The notes: generated by a model from the sequence alone, not told the origin. Positions 23,419-33,558 are shown, counted from the first letter of the stretch. The stretch: 64,000 bases of DNA from Candidatus Zhuqueibacterota bacterium (GCA_014728115.1 WJME01000045.1:56775-120774); one strand, 5' to 3'. A program made the numbers and translations.

Positions 23419-24858
23419 CTATTTCATGACAGCCAGTTTTTGTGTTAAAGAGAGTTCCCCGGCTTGAAGCGTATAAAAATACACACCGGAAGAAACATAT
23501 CGGCCATTTGCATCCCGGCCATCCCATTTTACATCATACTGTCCGGCATTACGTTGACGATCTTCGAGGACCCGGACCAACTGGCCTTTGGTATTATAGA
23601 TCGCCAGGCGAACATGAACGGATTTGCCTTCCAGCGCAGGCACATCATAAGAAATCCTTGTCGACATGTTAAAGGGATTGGGGCTGTTCTGATACAGTGT
23701 GAACGATTCAGGAATTCTGGATGCGGTCTTGGCTTGACCATAAAACGTTTCAACAGGCTGAGCATTCGCACCGCCAGCAGCAGCCCTGGCCAGAAAAATA
23801 TCTTCACCTTCATCGAGTTGATAGGTGACATTTACCGGAAGATCAAGTACTCGATGTTGTCCTACGGAAATAGGATTGCCATCGATTGCGGCCATCAATA
23901 TAGACAACTTGTCCCCTACTCGGTGACCCTGAACGTATAGCCCCTGCATAGCCAATGCTGACTGTAAATCACCTAATTGAATTTTACCGGAACTTACATC
24001 GAACCATAGTTGCAAGCCATAAATCGGAACCGATGTCGACAGATCAACAGATACTTTGGTCGATCCGACAAAATTTTTGGGTAACGAGGAAAATTCTATC
24101 TTTGCCGAGCCCACCGTAGATCTGGAAGTGGATGATGTGACCGCTGCCGGCTTGGGCAAGGCAGCCGCTTCTGCAAGAGCGATATCAATGGCATCCATGA
24201 TATCAACGATATCAATATCACCATCATTATCGAGATCACCAGCCCAGATTTCGTAAGGCGTGGGAGGCGGTTGCCGGTTAAGAACGATATCGATCATACG
24301 CAATACATCGAAAAGGTCAATGCCCGTACCGTCCTGGGTGAGAACATTACCCTTTGCACCAATCCAAAAACTTCCATTCCGCAAGACAACAGTTTCAGGG
24401 GTGAGATCTGAATTGACGACAGTTACACTATCTATTTGCAACTGGGTTTTCGTTCCCAATTCCGCTTCAGTGCTCACACTCACGACAAGATTCGCAATCA
24501 TGCCGGAGCCTATGGTAATATCTTTATTTGTAGTCGTCTGATAGGGAATCAGTAACAACTTTGTCCCCCCATCAGTCGCATCCGCCTTGTAAGCTTTAAA
24601 GTTGGTCGTCCGGCTTGCGGTTGACATATCTGTCACCGAGACAGACTCTGGATTATCCTTTAATTTGAGGATAACCCCCCGAACCGTTTTAGAATTGGTC
24701 AATCTGACTTCGAGGCTATGTCCCCCGGTACCCGGCATACCACTGCCTGATGTTACTGACAGGGTATCTGTTGTGCCGGCCTGGGTCGGGGAAGAATTGA
24801 CCAGCAGGACAATCAAGCCCATGATCAGAATCACACAAAAAACTTTTAGAGATTTCAT
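23419..24858 (-). CDS. Secreted cohesin-dockerin-cohesin protein with sorting domain
   Basis: A 479-residue protein started at the ATG at 24858, with GGAGGG 5-7 bases upstream. Order: signal peptide; cohesin-like domain 1 (about 30-160); a dockerin-like pair of calcium loops (IDLFDVLRMIDIVLN and DLDNDGDIDIVDIMDAIDI, about 170-230); a second, more divergent cohesin-like domain (about 255-385). The C-terminal sorting domain starts at NSPNPFNMSTRISY. It is the first gene of the three-protein cluster and is divergent from alpha-glucan phosphorylase. A protein with both module types could self-assemble, but binding is not shown by sequence alone. Confidence 0.85.
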   Translation of the reverse strand: MKSLKVFCVILIMGLIVLLVNSSPTQAGTTDTLSVTSGSGMPGTGGHSLEVRLTNSKTVRGVILKLKDNPESVSVTDMSTASRTTNFKAYKADATDGGTKLLLIPYQTTTNKDITIGSGMIANLVVSVSTEAELGTKTQLQIDSVTVVNSDLTPETVVLRNGSFWIGAKGNVLTQDGTGIDLFDVLRMIDIVLNRQPPPTPYEIWAGDLDNDGDIDIVDIMDAIDIALAEAAALPKPAAVTSSTSRSTVGSAKIEFSSLPKNFVGSTKVSVDLSTSVPIYGLQLWFDVSSGKIQLGDLQSALAMQGLYVQGHRVGDKLSILMAAIDGNPISVGQHRVLDLPVNVTYQLDEGEDIFLARAAAGGANAQPVETFYGQAKTASRIPESFTLYQNSPNPFNMSTRISYDVPALEGKSVHVRLAIYNTKGQLVRVLEDRQRNAGQYDVKWDGRDANGRYVSSGVYFYTLQAGELSLTQKLAVMK

Positions 24859-25200
24859 TATTCCCTCCAAAATGGGTGCATAAATTTAGTGTATCCCTTT
24901 GAGACGTTAATTCACCACGAGACAATACATCCGGTGCAATAAAGAAATAGCCACCTCCTTTCTTTATGGCGCACACTCTTTTTTTTCTATATTTTACAAT
25001 ACTTTGATGCATTACTTTGGGTGTGAGGTCAATAATAGATCATGCAGGGTGCTCAGTTTTAGCCCTTTAGAGCAACAGTTGTGCCAGGCAATTCAAACAA
25101 AAAAGATATATTTCAATTGAATCTTTATAATCATTTTACTATCTTTATAACTAATTTTTGCAATTAATAATGTTAGCTAGAGCAAGTTTTTGGAAAATTT
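24859..25200. other. 342-bp divergent intergenic region
   Basis: This gap separates the cohesin cluster (minus) from alpha-glucan phosphorylase (plus). On the minus strand, at about 24950-24962, there is a strong Shine-Dalgarno-like AAAGGAGGTGG that is not followed by an ATG at useful distance, roughly 100 bases before the cohesin gene. It may belong to a short leader frame or be chance. The plus-strand side is AT-rich and holds a possible promoter. Confidence 0.4.
25117..25145 (+). promoter_or_regulatory. Possible promoter of alpha-glucan phosphorylase
   Basis: TTGAAT and TATCTT are separated by 17 bases, 55 bases upstream of the ATG. A TATAAT inside the spacer (25126-25131) is an alternative -10 without a good -35. 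Confidence 0.3.
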
Positions 25201-27759
25201 ATGAAAAAAATTCAATTTAATGTCATCCCCTCAATCCCTAAAGAGCTTGAGGGATTGAAAGAACTATCAGAAAATCTCTATTGGAGCTGGAATCCGGATA
25301 TTCGTCATCTGTTCCGTAGACTGGACCGTACTCTGTGGGATAAGGTTCAGGGAAACCCGGTAGCGATGCTGGGTTCTGTATCCCAGGACCGATTGGAAAT
25401 GCGCGCAAAAGATGAAGCTTATTTATCTCATCTGTCCAGATCACAGGATGCCTTGAAAAAATATCTCGAACAGCCCACCTGGTATAATCACAATCATAAA
25501 TCAAAAAAATTATCCATCGCCTACTTTTCTATGGAATATGGACTGTCTAATGCACTTCCCATCTATTCCGGTGGTTTGGGGGTTTTGGCAGGTGACCATT
25601 TAAAATCTGCCAGCGATCTTGGATTGCCGTTTGTGGCTGTTGGTCTGTTTTATCAGGAGGGATATTTTCACCAATATCTTTCAAGTGATGGTTGGCAACA
25701 GGAGACCTATCCCCGCAATGATTTTTTTAACATGCCAGCGAGAATCGTACGAGATGCGAATAATGAACCAATACGGGTAGCTGTAGACTTTCCGGGCCGG
25801 CAAATCCTTGCTCAAATTTGGCTGGTCAGAGTGGGGCGTATCAACCTCTATATGCTAGACACCAATATTGAACAAAATGCACCACTGGACAGAGAATTGA
25901 CCGACAGATTGTATGCCGGAGACTCTGAAAAAAGAATTCAACAGGAGATTCTCTTGGGCATCGGAGGAACAAAAGCTCTAAAAGCGATCGATATATCTCC
26001 GCATGTCTGCCACATGAACGAAGGCCATTCAGCCTTTCTGGCACTGGAACGCTGTCGTTTGCTCATGGAAGAAAAAGGACTGAATTTTGACCAGGCCCGG
26101 GAGGCAACACGAGGAGGTAATGTGTTTACAAGCCATACCCCGGTGCCGGCTGGCATCGATGAATTCGATGCGAGCATGGTTGACACCTATCTCCGCCCCT
26201 ATTATGAATCTATGAATATTTCACAAAACGAATTTCATCGCTTGGGCGGAACCCATCTTCCGCAAACCCGCGGTCAATTCAATATGGCAATTTTTGCCAT
26301 TAATATGGCCGGCTTTTATAACGGAGTGAGCAGGTTACATGGCAAAGTTGCCAGAGACATGTGGCATTACCTGTGGCCGCAGGTTCCGGTACACCAGGTG
26401 CCTATCGGGCATGTCACGAATGGCGTTCATCTGCCGAGCTGGATATCGGAAAATCTAGGGGAATTATACAATCAATACCTCGGTCCCCGATGGATTCAAG
26501 AACCCACTGATCATAAAGTCTGGGCCCGCGTAGACTCTATCCCTGACGAAGAATTATGGCGGGCGCATGAACGTAGCCGGGAAAAACTGGTGTCGTTCGC
26601 TCGCAACAGACTCGAGAGACAGCTCGCCAACTCTGGTGCGACTTCATTGGATATTGATCGTGCCGGTGAAGTGCTTAATCCCAAGGCGCTTACAATCGGT
26701 TTTGCCAGACGGTTTGCTCAATATAAACGAGCGTTTCTCATTTTTAAAGATTTAAACAGACTCAAGCGGATTCTAAACCATCCCGATTATCCGGTACAAA
26801 TGATTTTTTCAGGTAAAGCTCACCCACGGGATAATATCGGCAAAGGAATCATTCGAGATATCATCAGCACGATACGTCACAGCGAATTGCGCAATAAAAT
26901 CGTCTTTCTTGAAGATTATGATATGGAAATCGGCAATCATATGGTAAGTGGGGTCGATGTATGGCTGAATAATCCCCGAAGACCCCGTGAGGCCAGTGGG
27001 ACGAGCGGCATGAAAGCAGGTGCAAACGGAGCCCTGAATCTAAGCATTTTGGATGGCTGGTGGGATGAAGCCTATCAAAATGACCGAGGTTGGGCCATTG
27101 GCCGGGGTGAAGTCTATGAAAATCATGAAGAGCAAGACCGTGTTGAATCTGAAGCCATTTACTTTTTACTGGAAAATGAAGTCATTCCATGTTTCTATGA
27201 CCGGGGTAAAAGTGATGTCCCCAGAAGATGGCTCTCTATGATGAAAAAATCTGTTCAACATACCGCTCTGCAATTCAACACCAATAGAATGGTCAAAGAA
27301 TATTTTGAACGATTCTATCTCTCTTCATTCGAACGCTGGAACCACTTGACTGCAGACAATTTCAAGGCTGCACAACAACTGACCAAATGGAAAACCAAAG
27401 TCGAAAAGAATTGGGATAAAATTCACATTCTTTCTGTCGATGCAAATACTCAAAAAGACATCAAAGTCGGTGAAGAACTTTTGGTGACAGCAGTCCTGGA
27501 TATCGATGGCCTTACTCCCGATGATCTGTGCGTCCAAGTCTATAGTGGCCCTCTGGACTCTAAAGGCGATATTGAACATGGTCATACACATGATATGAAA
27601 GTGGCTTCCACAAAAGACAATAATATCACCTATCAAACATCTCTGATCACAAAAAACTCGGGACAATATGGATTTGCTGTCCGGGTATTGCCTTTTCACA
27701 AAAACCTCACAGACCCATTCGAACTCGGACTCATAAAATGGTTCGAAGAATCCGCCTAA
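25201..27759 (+). CDS. glgP: Alpha-glucan (glycogen/maltodextrin) phosphorylase
   Basis: An 852-residue GT35 enzyme that releases glucose-1-phosphate from alpha-1,4-glucans with pyridoxal phosphate. The N-terminal 100 residues match the DUF3417 segment of the short bacterial/archaeal-type phosphorylases (NLYWSWNPD). The active site region AYFSMEYGLSNALPIYSGGLGVLAGDH is present in the N-terminal half, and the PLP lysine is Lys605 in GTSGMKAG. The C-terminal 120 residues are an extra beta-rich extension. It ends at a strong terminator and appears monocistronic. Confidence 0.95.
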   Translation: MKKIQFNVIPSIPKELEGLKELSENLYWSWNPDIRHLFRRLDRTLWDKVQGNPVAMLGSVSQDRLEMRAKDEAYLSHLSRSQDALKKYLEQPTWYNHNHKSKKLSIAYFSMEYGLSNALPIYSGGLGVLAGDHLKSASDLGLPFVAVGLFYQEGYFHQYLSSDGWQQETYPRNDFFNMPARIVRDANNEPIRVAVDFPGRQILAQIWLVRVGRINLYMLDTNIEQNAPLDRELTDRLYAGDSEKRIQQEILLGIGGTKALKAIDISPHVCHMNEGHSAFLALERCRLLMEEKGLNFDQAREATRGGNVFTSHTPVPAGIDEFDASMVDTYLRPYYESMNISQNEFHRLGGTHLPQTRGQFNMAIFAINMAGFYNGVSRLHGKVARDMWHYLWPQVPVHQVPIGHVTNGVHLPSWISENLGELYNQYLGPRWIQEPTDHKVWARVDSIPDEELWRAHERSREKLVSFARNRLERQLANSGATSLDIDRAGEVLNPKALTIGFARRFAQYKRAFLIFKDLNRLKRILNHPDYPVQMIFSGKAHPRDNIGKGIIRDIISTIRHSELRNKIVFLEDYDMEIGNHMVSGVDVWLNNPRRPREASGTSGMKAGANGALNLSILDGWWDEAYQNDRGWAIGRGEVYENHEEQDRVESEAIYFLLENEVIPCFYDRGKSDVPRRWLSMMKKSVQHTALQFNTNRMVKEYFERFYLSSFERWNHLTADNFKAAQQLTKWKTKVEKNWDKIHILSVDANTQKDIKVGEELLVTAVLDIDGLTPDDLCVQVYSGPLDSKGDIEHGHTHDMKVASTKDNNITYQTSLITKNSGQYGFAVRVLPFHKNLTDPFELGLIKWFEESA

Positions 27760-27777
27760 ACCAGGAAAACCGATTCA

Positions 27778-27808
27778 GGCGTTATGATTCATGTCATAAC
27801 GCCTTTTT
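27778..27808 (+). terminator. Rho-independent terminator of glgP
   Basis: A perfect 10-bp stem, GGCGTTATGA with TCATAACGCC around a 6-base loop, is followed directly by TTTTT. It begins 18 bases after the glgP stop and is the clearest terminator in the window. Confidence 0.9.
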
Positions 27809-27927
27809 ATGGCATTGATATTGCTATATCTATGACTGGACGTATGCCTTCGGATATGTGTATCGGACCGGTTTATGATCCCTTAACACGAGAAATTTAT
27901 ACTGAATATAAACAGAAAGATAGAGAT

Positions 27928-30126
27928 TTGAATCGACTCGTTGTTCACTTTTTGATCCTTCTGCTCTCAGGCAACATCTATGCGCAAATATCTGCAACAG
28001 TGTCAAATCACCAGGTTCCCAAATATCACGTACAAACCCTTGAACTCGAATCACAAACGGAATTTTCTGATCCCTTTACCTCCAGGTCAGTCTATGCCGA
28101 ATTCATTTCTCCCTCCAGAGAATCATACAAAGTTGAGGCCTTTTATGATGGTAATAAACTCTGGAAAATTCGTTTTATGCCAAATGAAACCGGCCAATGG
28201 GTCATAAAGTGGTCTTTTGATTCCTTTCAGGGCACAGGATTTTTTTCCTGTACTGACGATACACACCCGGAAATTCACGGCCATTTATATGTCGACCCTC
28301 TGAATCCCAGAAAGTTGCGGTTTGAGGATGGCACACCTCTGCACTGGATGAGCGGTAAATATCTCTGCATCAGGCGCCCCTTTGGTACACAAGACCTGAA
28401 AGAATTGAGCTTTCCTGAAAGACTATCCACCCGTGTTTATAAGGATTATGTAAAGACCTATCTGGATGCCTTGCAAAAACGCGGACTGAATGGTGTGTTG
28501 TTTAAAATTCAAGTGTTGCCTCTGGAATATGATCTCGACAGCATGGATTTATTATTTTTGCAAGATCTGGATGAAATCCTCGAATACGCACTATATAAAG
28601 GGATTAATGTTCAACTCAACCTCTTTGACACATGGGGAAAACGCAAACAGAATGTCGATTGGACGCAGAGAACTCCGGATCACGTCGGCCAGCTGTTGCT
28701 CGAACCATGGAATCCCAAAACCTTTAAAAAGGAGACCGAATTTTATCTGCGTTATATTGTCGCGAGATATGCAGCCTTTGCCAATATCCATTGGGAACTT
28801 TGGAATGAAGCTGAAAGACTGGACGTCTCGGCATTGGAAGCGACCAGACAATATGTGTCTTTTATCAAATCGGTCGATCCTTATGATCTGATCATTAGCG
28901 CATCCGAAATGTATACAGGGCACTATCCCCTTGATGTCACCAATCCGCACGCAGGGGCCAAATGCTATCCCGATGATTGGGGATATACTCATCGTATGAC
29001 ATTGCAAGATCCCTATGGTTATGCAAATAATAAACCCCTGTTGTGGAATGAATTAAAACCTTATCCCGGTGACTATGGTGAACAAGAACGGGATGACTGG
29101 TTCAAGGCATGTTTTTGGGGGAATTTAACGGCCGGATGCGCAGGTACCGGAGAACTGGGCTGGGCTGATATCAGATCCGTTCCGAATCAAATAACAGAAT
29201 ACCATGCTGCACTGGCAAAGTTTCTCAGTACCGTGACAGACATCAACAAACTAGAGCCCAATGACAACTCGCTCAAAGCAAACAACGGTACGGCCTGGTA
29301 CTGTGATGCACAAAGCAATGAAGGAATTGCTTATCTCTTTACAAAACGCTCCAAGAGTAAAATAGAATTTAAAGTCGACCTGAAAGCAGGTGAATATAGG
29401 TATGGCTTTTACGATCCCAAAACCGGAGAATGGTATGGAGATCTGAAAGAAAAACAGATGCTTTCTTCTGGTTGGCATTCTTTTGCCACACCCCTTTTCA
29501 ACAAAGATATTGTGTTCTATATTGTCAACCGGCACTATGAAAAACCGGTTACACCGGTGGAATGGCAAAATGTGCAAGGAATACAGGTAAAAGAGTCGGT
29601 CATATTAAGCTGGCAAACTGTTTCTGAACAAAACAATTATGGTTTTAACCTATCCCGCCGATTGGAAACAGAAACCATATTTCATCAGATAGGGTTTGTT
29701 CCCGGACATGGAACGAGCACGATACCCAGGCATTACACCTTTCAGGATTCGCCTCCTGTGCCCGGAAAACACATATACAAAATCACTCAAATCGATAATG
29801 ACGGCACCCATGAACACAAATTTTTGCATATTACATATGAAAGAATCTATACTGCACCTCGTGTGATGACATGGCCGAATCCAGCGAAAAACAAAGTCGT
29901 GTTTGATCTGCAAATTCCAAGCGCAGATACCTGGAATCTGGAGGTCACGAATGTGCTCGGTCAATTGGTGCATACAAAGACTTTGTTCACGACCAGTCAA
30001 AAAGCGTTTCAGTACACCTGGAATGCCAAATCTGAAGGTCTCTCGGCAGGGGTGTATTTTTATCATATCTATTCATCCACAGATCCCCGTCTCGGGCATA
30101 AAGGTAAAATGACCTGGTCACCATAA
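27928..30126 (+). CDS. Secreted glycoside hydrolase (DUF5060/DUF4038-type) with sorting domain
   Basis: About 732 residues from a TTG at 27928, which gives a clean signal peptide (NRLVVHFLILLLSGNIYAQ). The frame is open further upstream, but the first ATG there lies inside the glgP terminator. Residues of about 25-110 form a DUF5060 Ig-like domain. A TIM barrel follows with candidate catalytic glutamates Glu294 in WELWNE and Glu375 in LLWNELKP, the pattern of clan GH-A enzymes. The C-terminus has a fibronectin-like segment and a diverged sorting domain (WPNPAKNKVVF, GLSAGVYFYH). The substrate is unknown, perhaps a plant or algal polysaccharide. Confidence 0.85.
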   Translation: MNRLVVHFLILLLSGNIYAQISATVSNHQVPKYHVQTLELESQTEFSDPFTSRSVYAEFISPSRESYKVEAFYDGNKLWKIRFMPNETGQWVIKWSFDSFQGTGFFSCTDDTHPEIHGHLYVDPLNPRKLRFEDGTPLHWMSGKYLCIRRPFGTQDLKELSFPERLSTRVYKDYVKTYLDALQKRGLNGVLFKIQVLPLEYDLDSMDLLFLQDLDEILEYALYKGINVQLNLFDTWGKRKQNVDWTQRTPDHVGQLLLEPWNPKTFKKETEFYLRYIVARYAAFANIHWELWNEAERLDVSALEATRQYVSFIKSVDPYDLIISASEMYTGHYPLDVTNPHAGAKCYPDDWGYTHRMTLQDPYGYANNKPLLWNELKPYPGDYGEQERDDWFKACFWGNLTAGCAGTGELGWADIRSVPNQITEYHAALAKFLSTVTDINKLEPNDNSLKANNGTAWYCDAQSNEGIAYLFTKRSKSKIEFKVDLKAGEYRYGFYDPKTGEWYGDLKEKQMLSSGWHSFATPLFNKDIVFYIVNRHYEKPVTPVEWQNVQGIQVKESVILSWQTVSEQNNYGFNLSRRLETETIFHQIGFVPGHGTSTIPRHYTFQDSPPVPGKHIYKITQIDNDGTHEHKFLHITYERIYTAPRVMTWPNPAKNKVVFDLQIPSADTWNLEVTNVLGQLVHTKTLFTTSQKAFQYTWNAKSEGLSAGVYFYHIYSSTDPRLGHKGKMTWSP

Positions 30127-30217
30127 TCGGGTAGAATGTGTTGCCTTATGTGGGGAACCCTGATCCAATTCAGCATTTGCTGTTCATTTTTGCACAAATC
30201 ATTAATGGAGCCCTTCG

Positions 30218-31057
30218 ATGGCCAAATCTTTTAAATTCCGAGCCTTTACCACGCTTTTAAGCTTGTGGTCATTTCTCATCTCTCTTGTCTCCGGTATCAT
30301 ATTGTATTTCACCCCTCAGGGCAAAGTCGCCAACTGGACCCACTGGACCATATGGGGACTGGATAAAGAGACATGGGGGGCTTTGCACATCAACTCATCC
30401 CTGATCTTTTTTATCATTATCCTCTTTCATATCTATTATAACTGGTCAGTGCTGATCAACTATATATTACAAAAGACTCGCGCAACTCTTCATCGTAAAT
30501 GGGAACTGGCTCTGGCAACGCTGTTGGCTATATTTATAACACTGGCCACCCTCTATGACTGGCAACCTTTTGCAACGATTATAAAATGGAACGAGGACAT
30601 TAAAAACTATTGGGCCAGGGAAGCAGAGTCCCAACCCCCCATCCCTCATGCCGAAGAAATGATGCTCACAGAGTTTAGCAAACAAATCAATGTACCTTTA
30701 GAATACTTTGAGCAAAAGATGAGAGAAAAAGGATGGACGCTCCGGGATAGTACCCAGACCATTCAGGATATTGCAGACCAAAACGATATCTCGCCTGCAG
30801 ATTTTTATAAAGGATTGGAATTAACGGCTCCTTCTCTCAATTCTTCGAGCCGTTCAGGACAAGGATGGGGGCGAATGACCATAACTCAGGCAAGCGAACG
30901 ACTAGGCTTGGAACCGGAGCTTGCCTTGAGAAATTTACGAAAATCAGGCATTATGGCCGGCCCGGCGAGTACGGTACGAGAACTCGCCATGCAAACACAA
31001 AAAACCCCTGCAGAAATCGTGAAACTGATGGCTGAGGCCAACGCAAAAACGCATTAA
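30218..31057 (+). CDS. DUF4405-type membrane protein with duplicated helical tail
   Basis: A 279-residue protein. The first 115 residues have three or four transmembrane helices with conserved-looking histidines (WGALHINSSLIFFIIILFHIYYNW), as in DUF4405/cytochrome b-like membrane proteins that may bind haem. The C-terminal 150 residues are soluble and contain two related helical units (about 155-210 and 225-275), each with an LxxxL helix, a glycine turn and a second helix ending in PADFYKGL or PAEIVKLM. GGAG lies 8 bases before the ATG. The end overlaps the convergent DUF3592 gene by 4 bases. An electron-transfer role is inferred only from the family. Confidence 0.8.
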   Translation: MAKSFKFRAFTTLLSLWSFLISLVSGIILYFTPQGKVANWTHWTIWGLDKETWGALHINSSLIFFIIILFHIYYNWSVLINYILQKTRATLHRKWELALATLLAIFITLATLYDWQPFATIIKWNEDIKNYWAREAESQPPIPHAEEMMLTEFSKQINVPLEYFEQKMREKGWTLRDSTQTIQDIADQNDISPADFYKGLELTAPSLNSSSRSGQGWGRMTITQASERLGLEPELALRNLRKSGIMAGPASTVRELAMQTQKTPAEIVKLMAEANAKTH

Positions 31058-31620
31058 GAGGACTGTTGCCGTTGCTTGGCAACAAAATGGAGCAACAGCA
31101 ATACTGAACCCATCATAAAGAGGGTCAAAAATGTCGCCCCTTGAAGATAGACCCATGCAGGGGTGGATATGTTTAAATAGGCGTTTTCTGGCTCAAAGGG
31201 ATTATAATATACTTTGATCTGTTTGCCTTTAGGATAAGACTCTACAGTTGTTTCAGCTGCATCCAGTCGATTGATCCTGCCCCCAAAGTTCGGGAGATTC
31301 AGATGACTTGTATCTTGATAGGTTTTGCCCTCTATACGATATTCATAGCATATTTCTGGACGGTATCCCCTGTCGCCAACCACATTTGAGGAAATAACCG
31401 TTCCCATTGTCGTTGGCCATTGTCTATAAGAAAATGCCTCTTTGATCTGTTTCACTTTAAGAACGGTGCCTGCTCCCCCGGCAATCATGAATACAATGGC
31501 AACCCCTATAAAAGCCACATGTGACCAGATGACCCCGGTCAGTATGTATCGACCAATAATCCAAGCAATAACCAGAGAAGCAAAAGAGGCTGCAAGCAAT
31601 ATGATACCGGCTAGTTGCAT
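31054..31620 (-). CDS. DUF3592 membrane protein
   Basis: A 188-residue protein with two N-terminal transmembrane helices, a periplasmic beta domain and one C-terminal helix. The soluble part carries the DUF3592 features WPTTMGTVISS, YEYRIEGKTYQ and IKVYYNPFEPENAYL. The function of the family is unknown. It lies 13 bp downstream of the M1 aminopeptidase gene on the same strand, so it may be part of that operon. Confidence 0.85.
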   Translation of the reverse strand: MQLAGIILLAASFASLVIAWIIGRYILTGVIWSHVAFIGVAIVFMIAGGAGTVLKVKQIKEAFSYRQWPTTMGTVISSNVVGDRGYRPEICYEYRIEGKTYQDTSHLNLPNFGGRINRLDAAETTVESYPKGKQIKVYYNPFEPENAYLNISTPAWVYLQGATFLTLFMMGSVLLLLHFVAKQRQQSS

Positions 31621-31633
31621 ATTGTCATCCTTA

Positions 31634-33558
31634 TCAATGTATGACCAGAATCTTGTTATTCAATTGTGCACCATTTATGATCATTTGCGTAAAATATACG
31701 CCTGACGCGACGAAAAGTCCTTGCTCATCTCGCCCATCCCAGGCCACTCGATATATGCCATTCAAAAGCTTCTCTTCCACCAGCGTTTTGCACAATCTTC
31801 CAGCGCGGTCATATATGGCCAATCGGACTTTAACAGGAGCCTGTTCGGCCTGAACTTTGTAAACCATTTTCACCTTTTGACGCAGCGGATTAAAGGGATT
31901 GGGAAATCCATGAGACAAAGCAGGGCGATTGGCCAAAAATCCATCTGGCAATGGCTGTGAAACAATCGCCGCCTTTTTAAGCAACCACAATTCCGGATCG
32001 ATCAAAAGCTCTGCTGGCCGGTCCGGAGAATTCAATCTAAATGACTCTTTTCTTTGTGTTAACTCGAGAGCAAAAGACAGAGAATCTCCGGTATCGGTTA
32101 ACAGTTCTATATCCAGCGGAACAGTAAAGACCGCTCTCGTATCCTGGGTTTGATTTATCTGCAGAAAAACAGCATATTGATTATTGCTGTACTCATAATC
32201 CCAGCTGACTTGCAGTTTAGGAATGCCACTATCATAGATCCATTGATCAAAAAAAAGATCCAAATCCTTACCTGAAACGCCTTCAGCAACCGCCTTGAAA
32301 TCAGAAATCGTGCTGTTGCCATAGGCATATAGTTGGCCATATCTGTTCATGGTGGAAAAAAACGAATCATCGCCCACTTTTCTTCTCAACATATGCAAAA
32401 TCCAGGCGCCTTTATGATAAATCGTACCACCCCATCGATAATCAGGATCATAGACAGGAAATTCCCCGCGTCTGTTCACCTCTGTAAAATAGCTATTGGC
32501 AAAATAGTCGAGATATTGTTGCTTGTGCTTTTTGCCATATTTCCACTCAGACCACAAGACCTCGCAATATGAAGCAAATCCTTCATTGAGCCAGATTTCT
32601 TTCCAGTCGGAAAGAGTGACCCAATTTCCCCACCACTGATGAGCGAGTTCGTGCAAAATAATGCCTGTATACCGACCATCTCCGGTCACCAGATTATCTG
32701 AAATCGTCGTCATGGTTTGATGTTCCATAGCTCCTGTTTGTCGCGGTATTTCCACCATCCCATAATGATCAAAGGGATAGGGACCAAACAAATCTTCCAT
32801 GAAACGCATCATCTCTGGAATGATGGACCAGTCATTTTGAGCCTTTTGCACATCCGGCTTTAGGGCAAAATAATAGAGTGGGATCTGCCGGCCATCAACG
32901 CTTTGATACACGTCTTCAAAAAACTCGAAAGGGCCACTACTAAGAGCAATCAGATAGGGAGCGATCGGATAATTCATCTCAAAATGATACTCTTTTAGCC
33001 CTTTTTCAGGGTTATCGATCTCTGACCAGTCACCAAAAGAGACTGCGCGCATACTGTCCGGAACACATATCTTGATTTCAGCTGTCGCTTTATCAGTGGG
33101 AACATCATGACTGGGCACCCAATAGCGCAAACTGCCCGGATCCTCTTTATCGATCGCCTGACCTATGGTAAACTGGAATCGCTCAGTAAAAAAAATCCGC
33201 CAAATCCGGAATTGCCAGGGGAACCGTGATATAGAATACGAATGGTCGTGGAATCTTTTTTCTCCTGCAATTGCGGATAAACAAACTCTTGGTCCTGTTT
33301 GAATATGGCGGGTCGATCATTGACCCACACAGAATCAACAGTGAGACCCAGAAGATCCAAAGCAGTAAAAGAGCCTTGAGCCGGTTGAACATTCACAGTC
33401 AGTGTGACGTCCCCGACTAATGTCCGGGAATTCTGTTGGATATTCAATTGAATATCATAATGAAGAACATCAAGACCGATAATCGGATCAGATTGAGCAT
33501 GTAACAGCACAGATCGGGCTATATACAAAAAAACGAATAGGATCTGAACAATTCTCAT
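31634..33558 (-). pseudogene. M1-family aminopeptidase, frameshifted in a T8 run
   Basis: A secreted M1 metallopeptidase encoded in two frames. The N-terminal part starts at 33558 (MRIVQILFVFLYIA, signal peptide) and reaches a stop at 33163. The C-terminal part continues in another frame from about 33188 to 31634. One extra T in the run of eight T (plus-strand A8, 33188-33195) would join them through GGFFFTERF. The catalytic part is intact: GAMEHQT, zinc motif HELAHQWWG and downstream NEGFASY. A C-terminal sorting domain (GFPNPFNPL, WDGRDEQG) ends the protein. The cause may be a real inactivation, transcriptional slippage or a sequencing error. The start codon overlaps the upstream stop (ATGA). 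Confidence 0.88.

Noticed and set aside
31060..31085. Short hairpin (GTTGCC/GGCAAC) at the convergent end of the DUF4405 gene
   Set aside because: A 6-bp stem with no T tract lying within the DUF3592 coding sequence is too weak to call a terminator.
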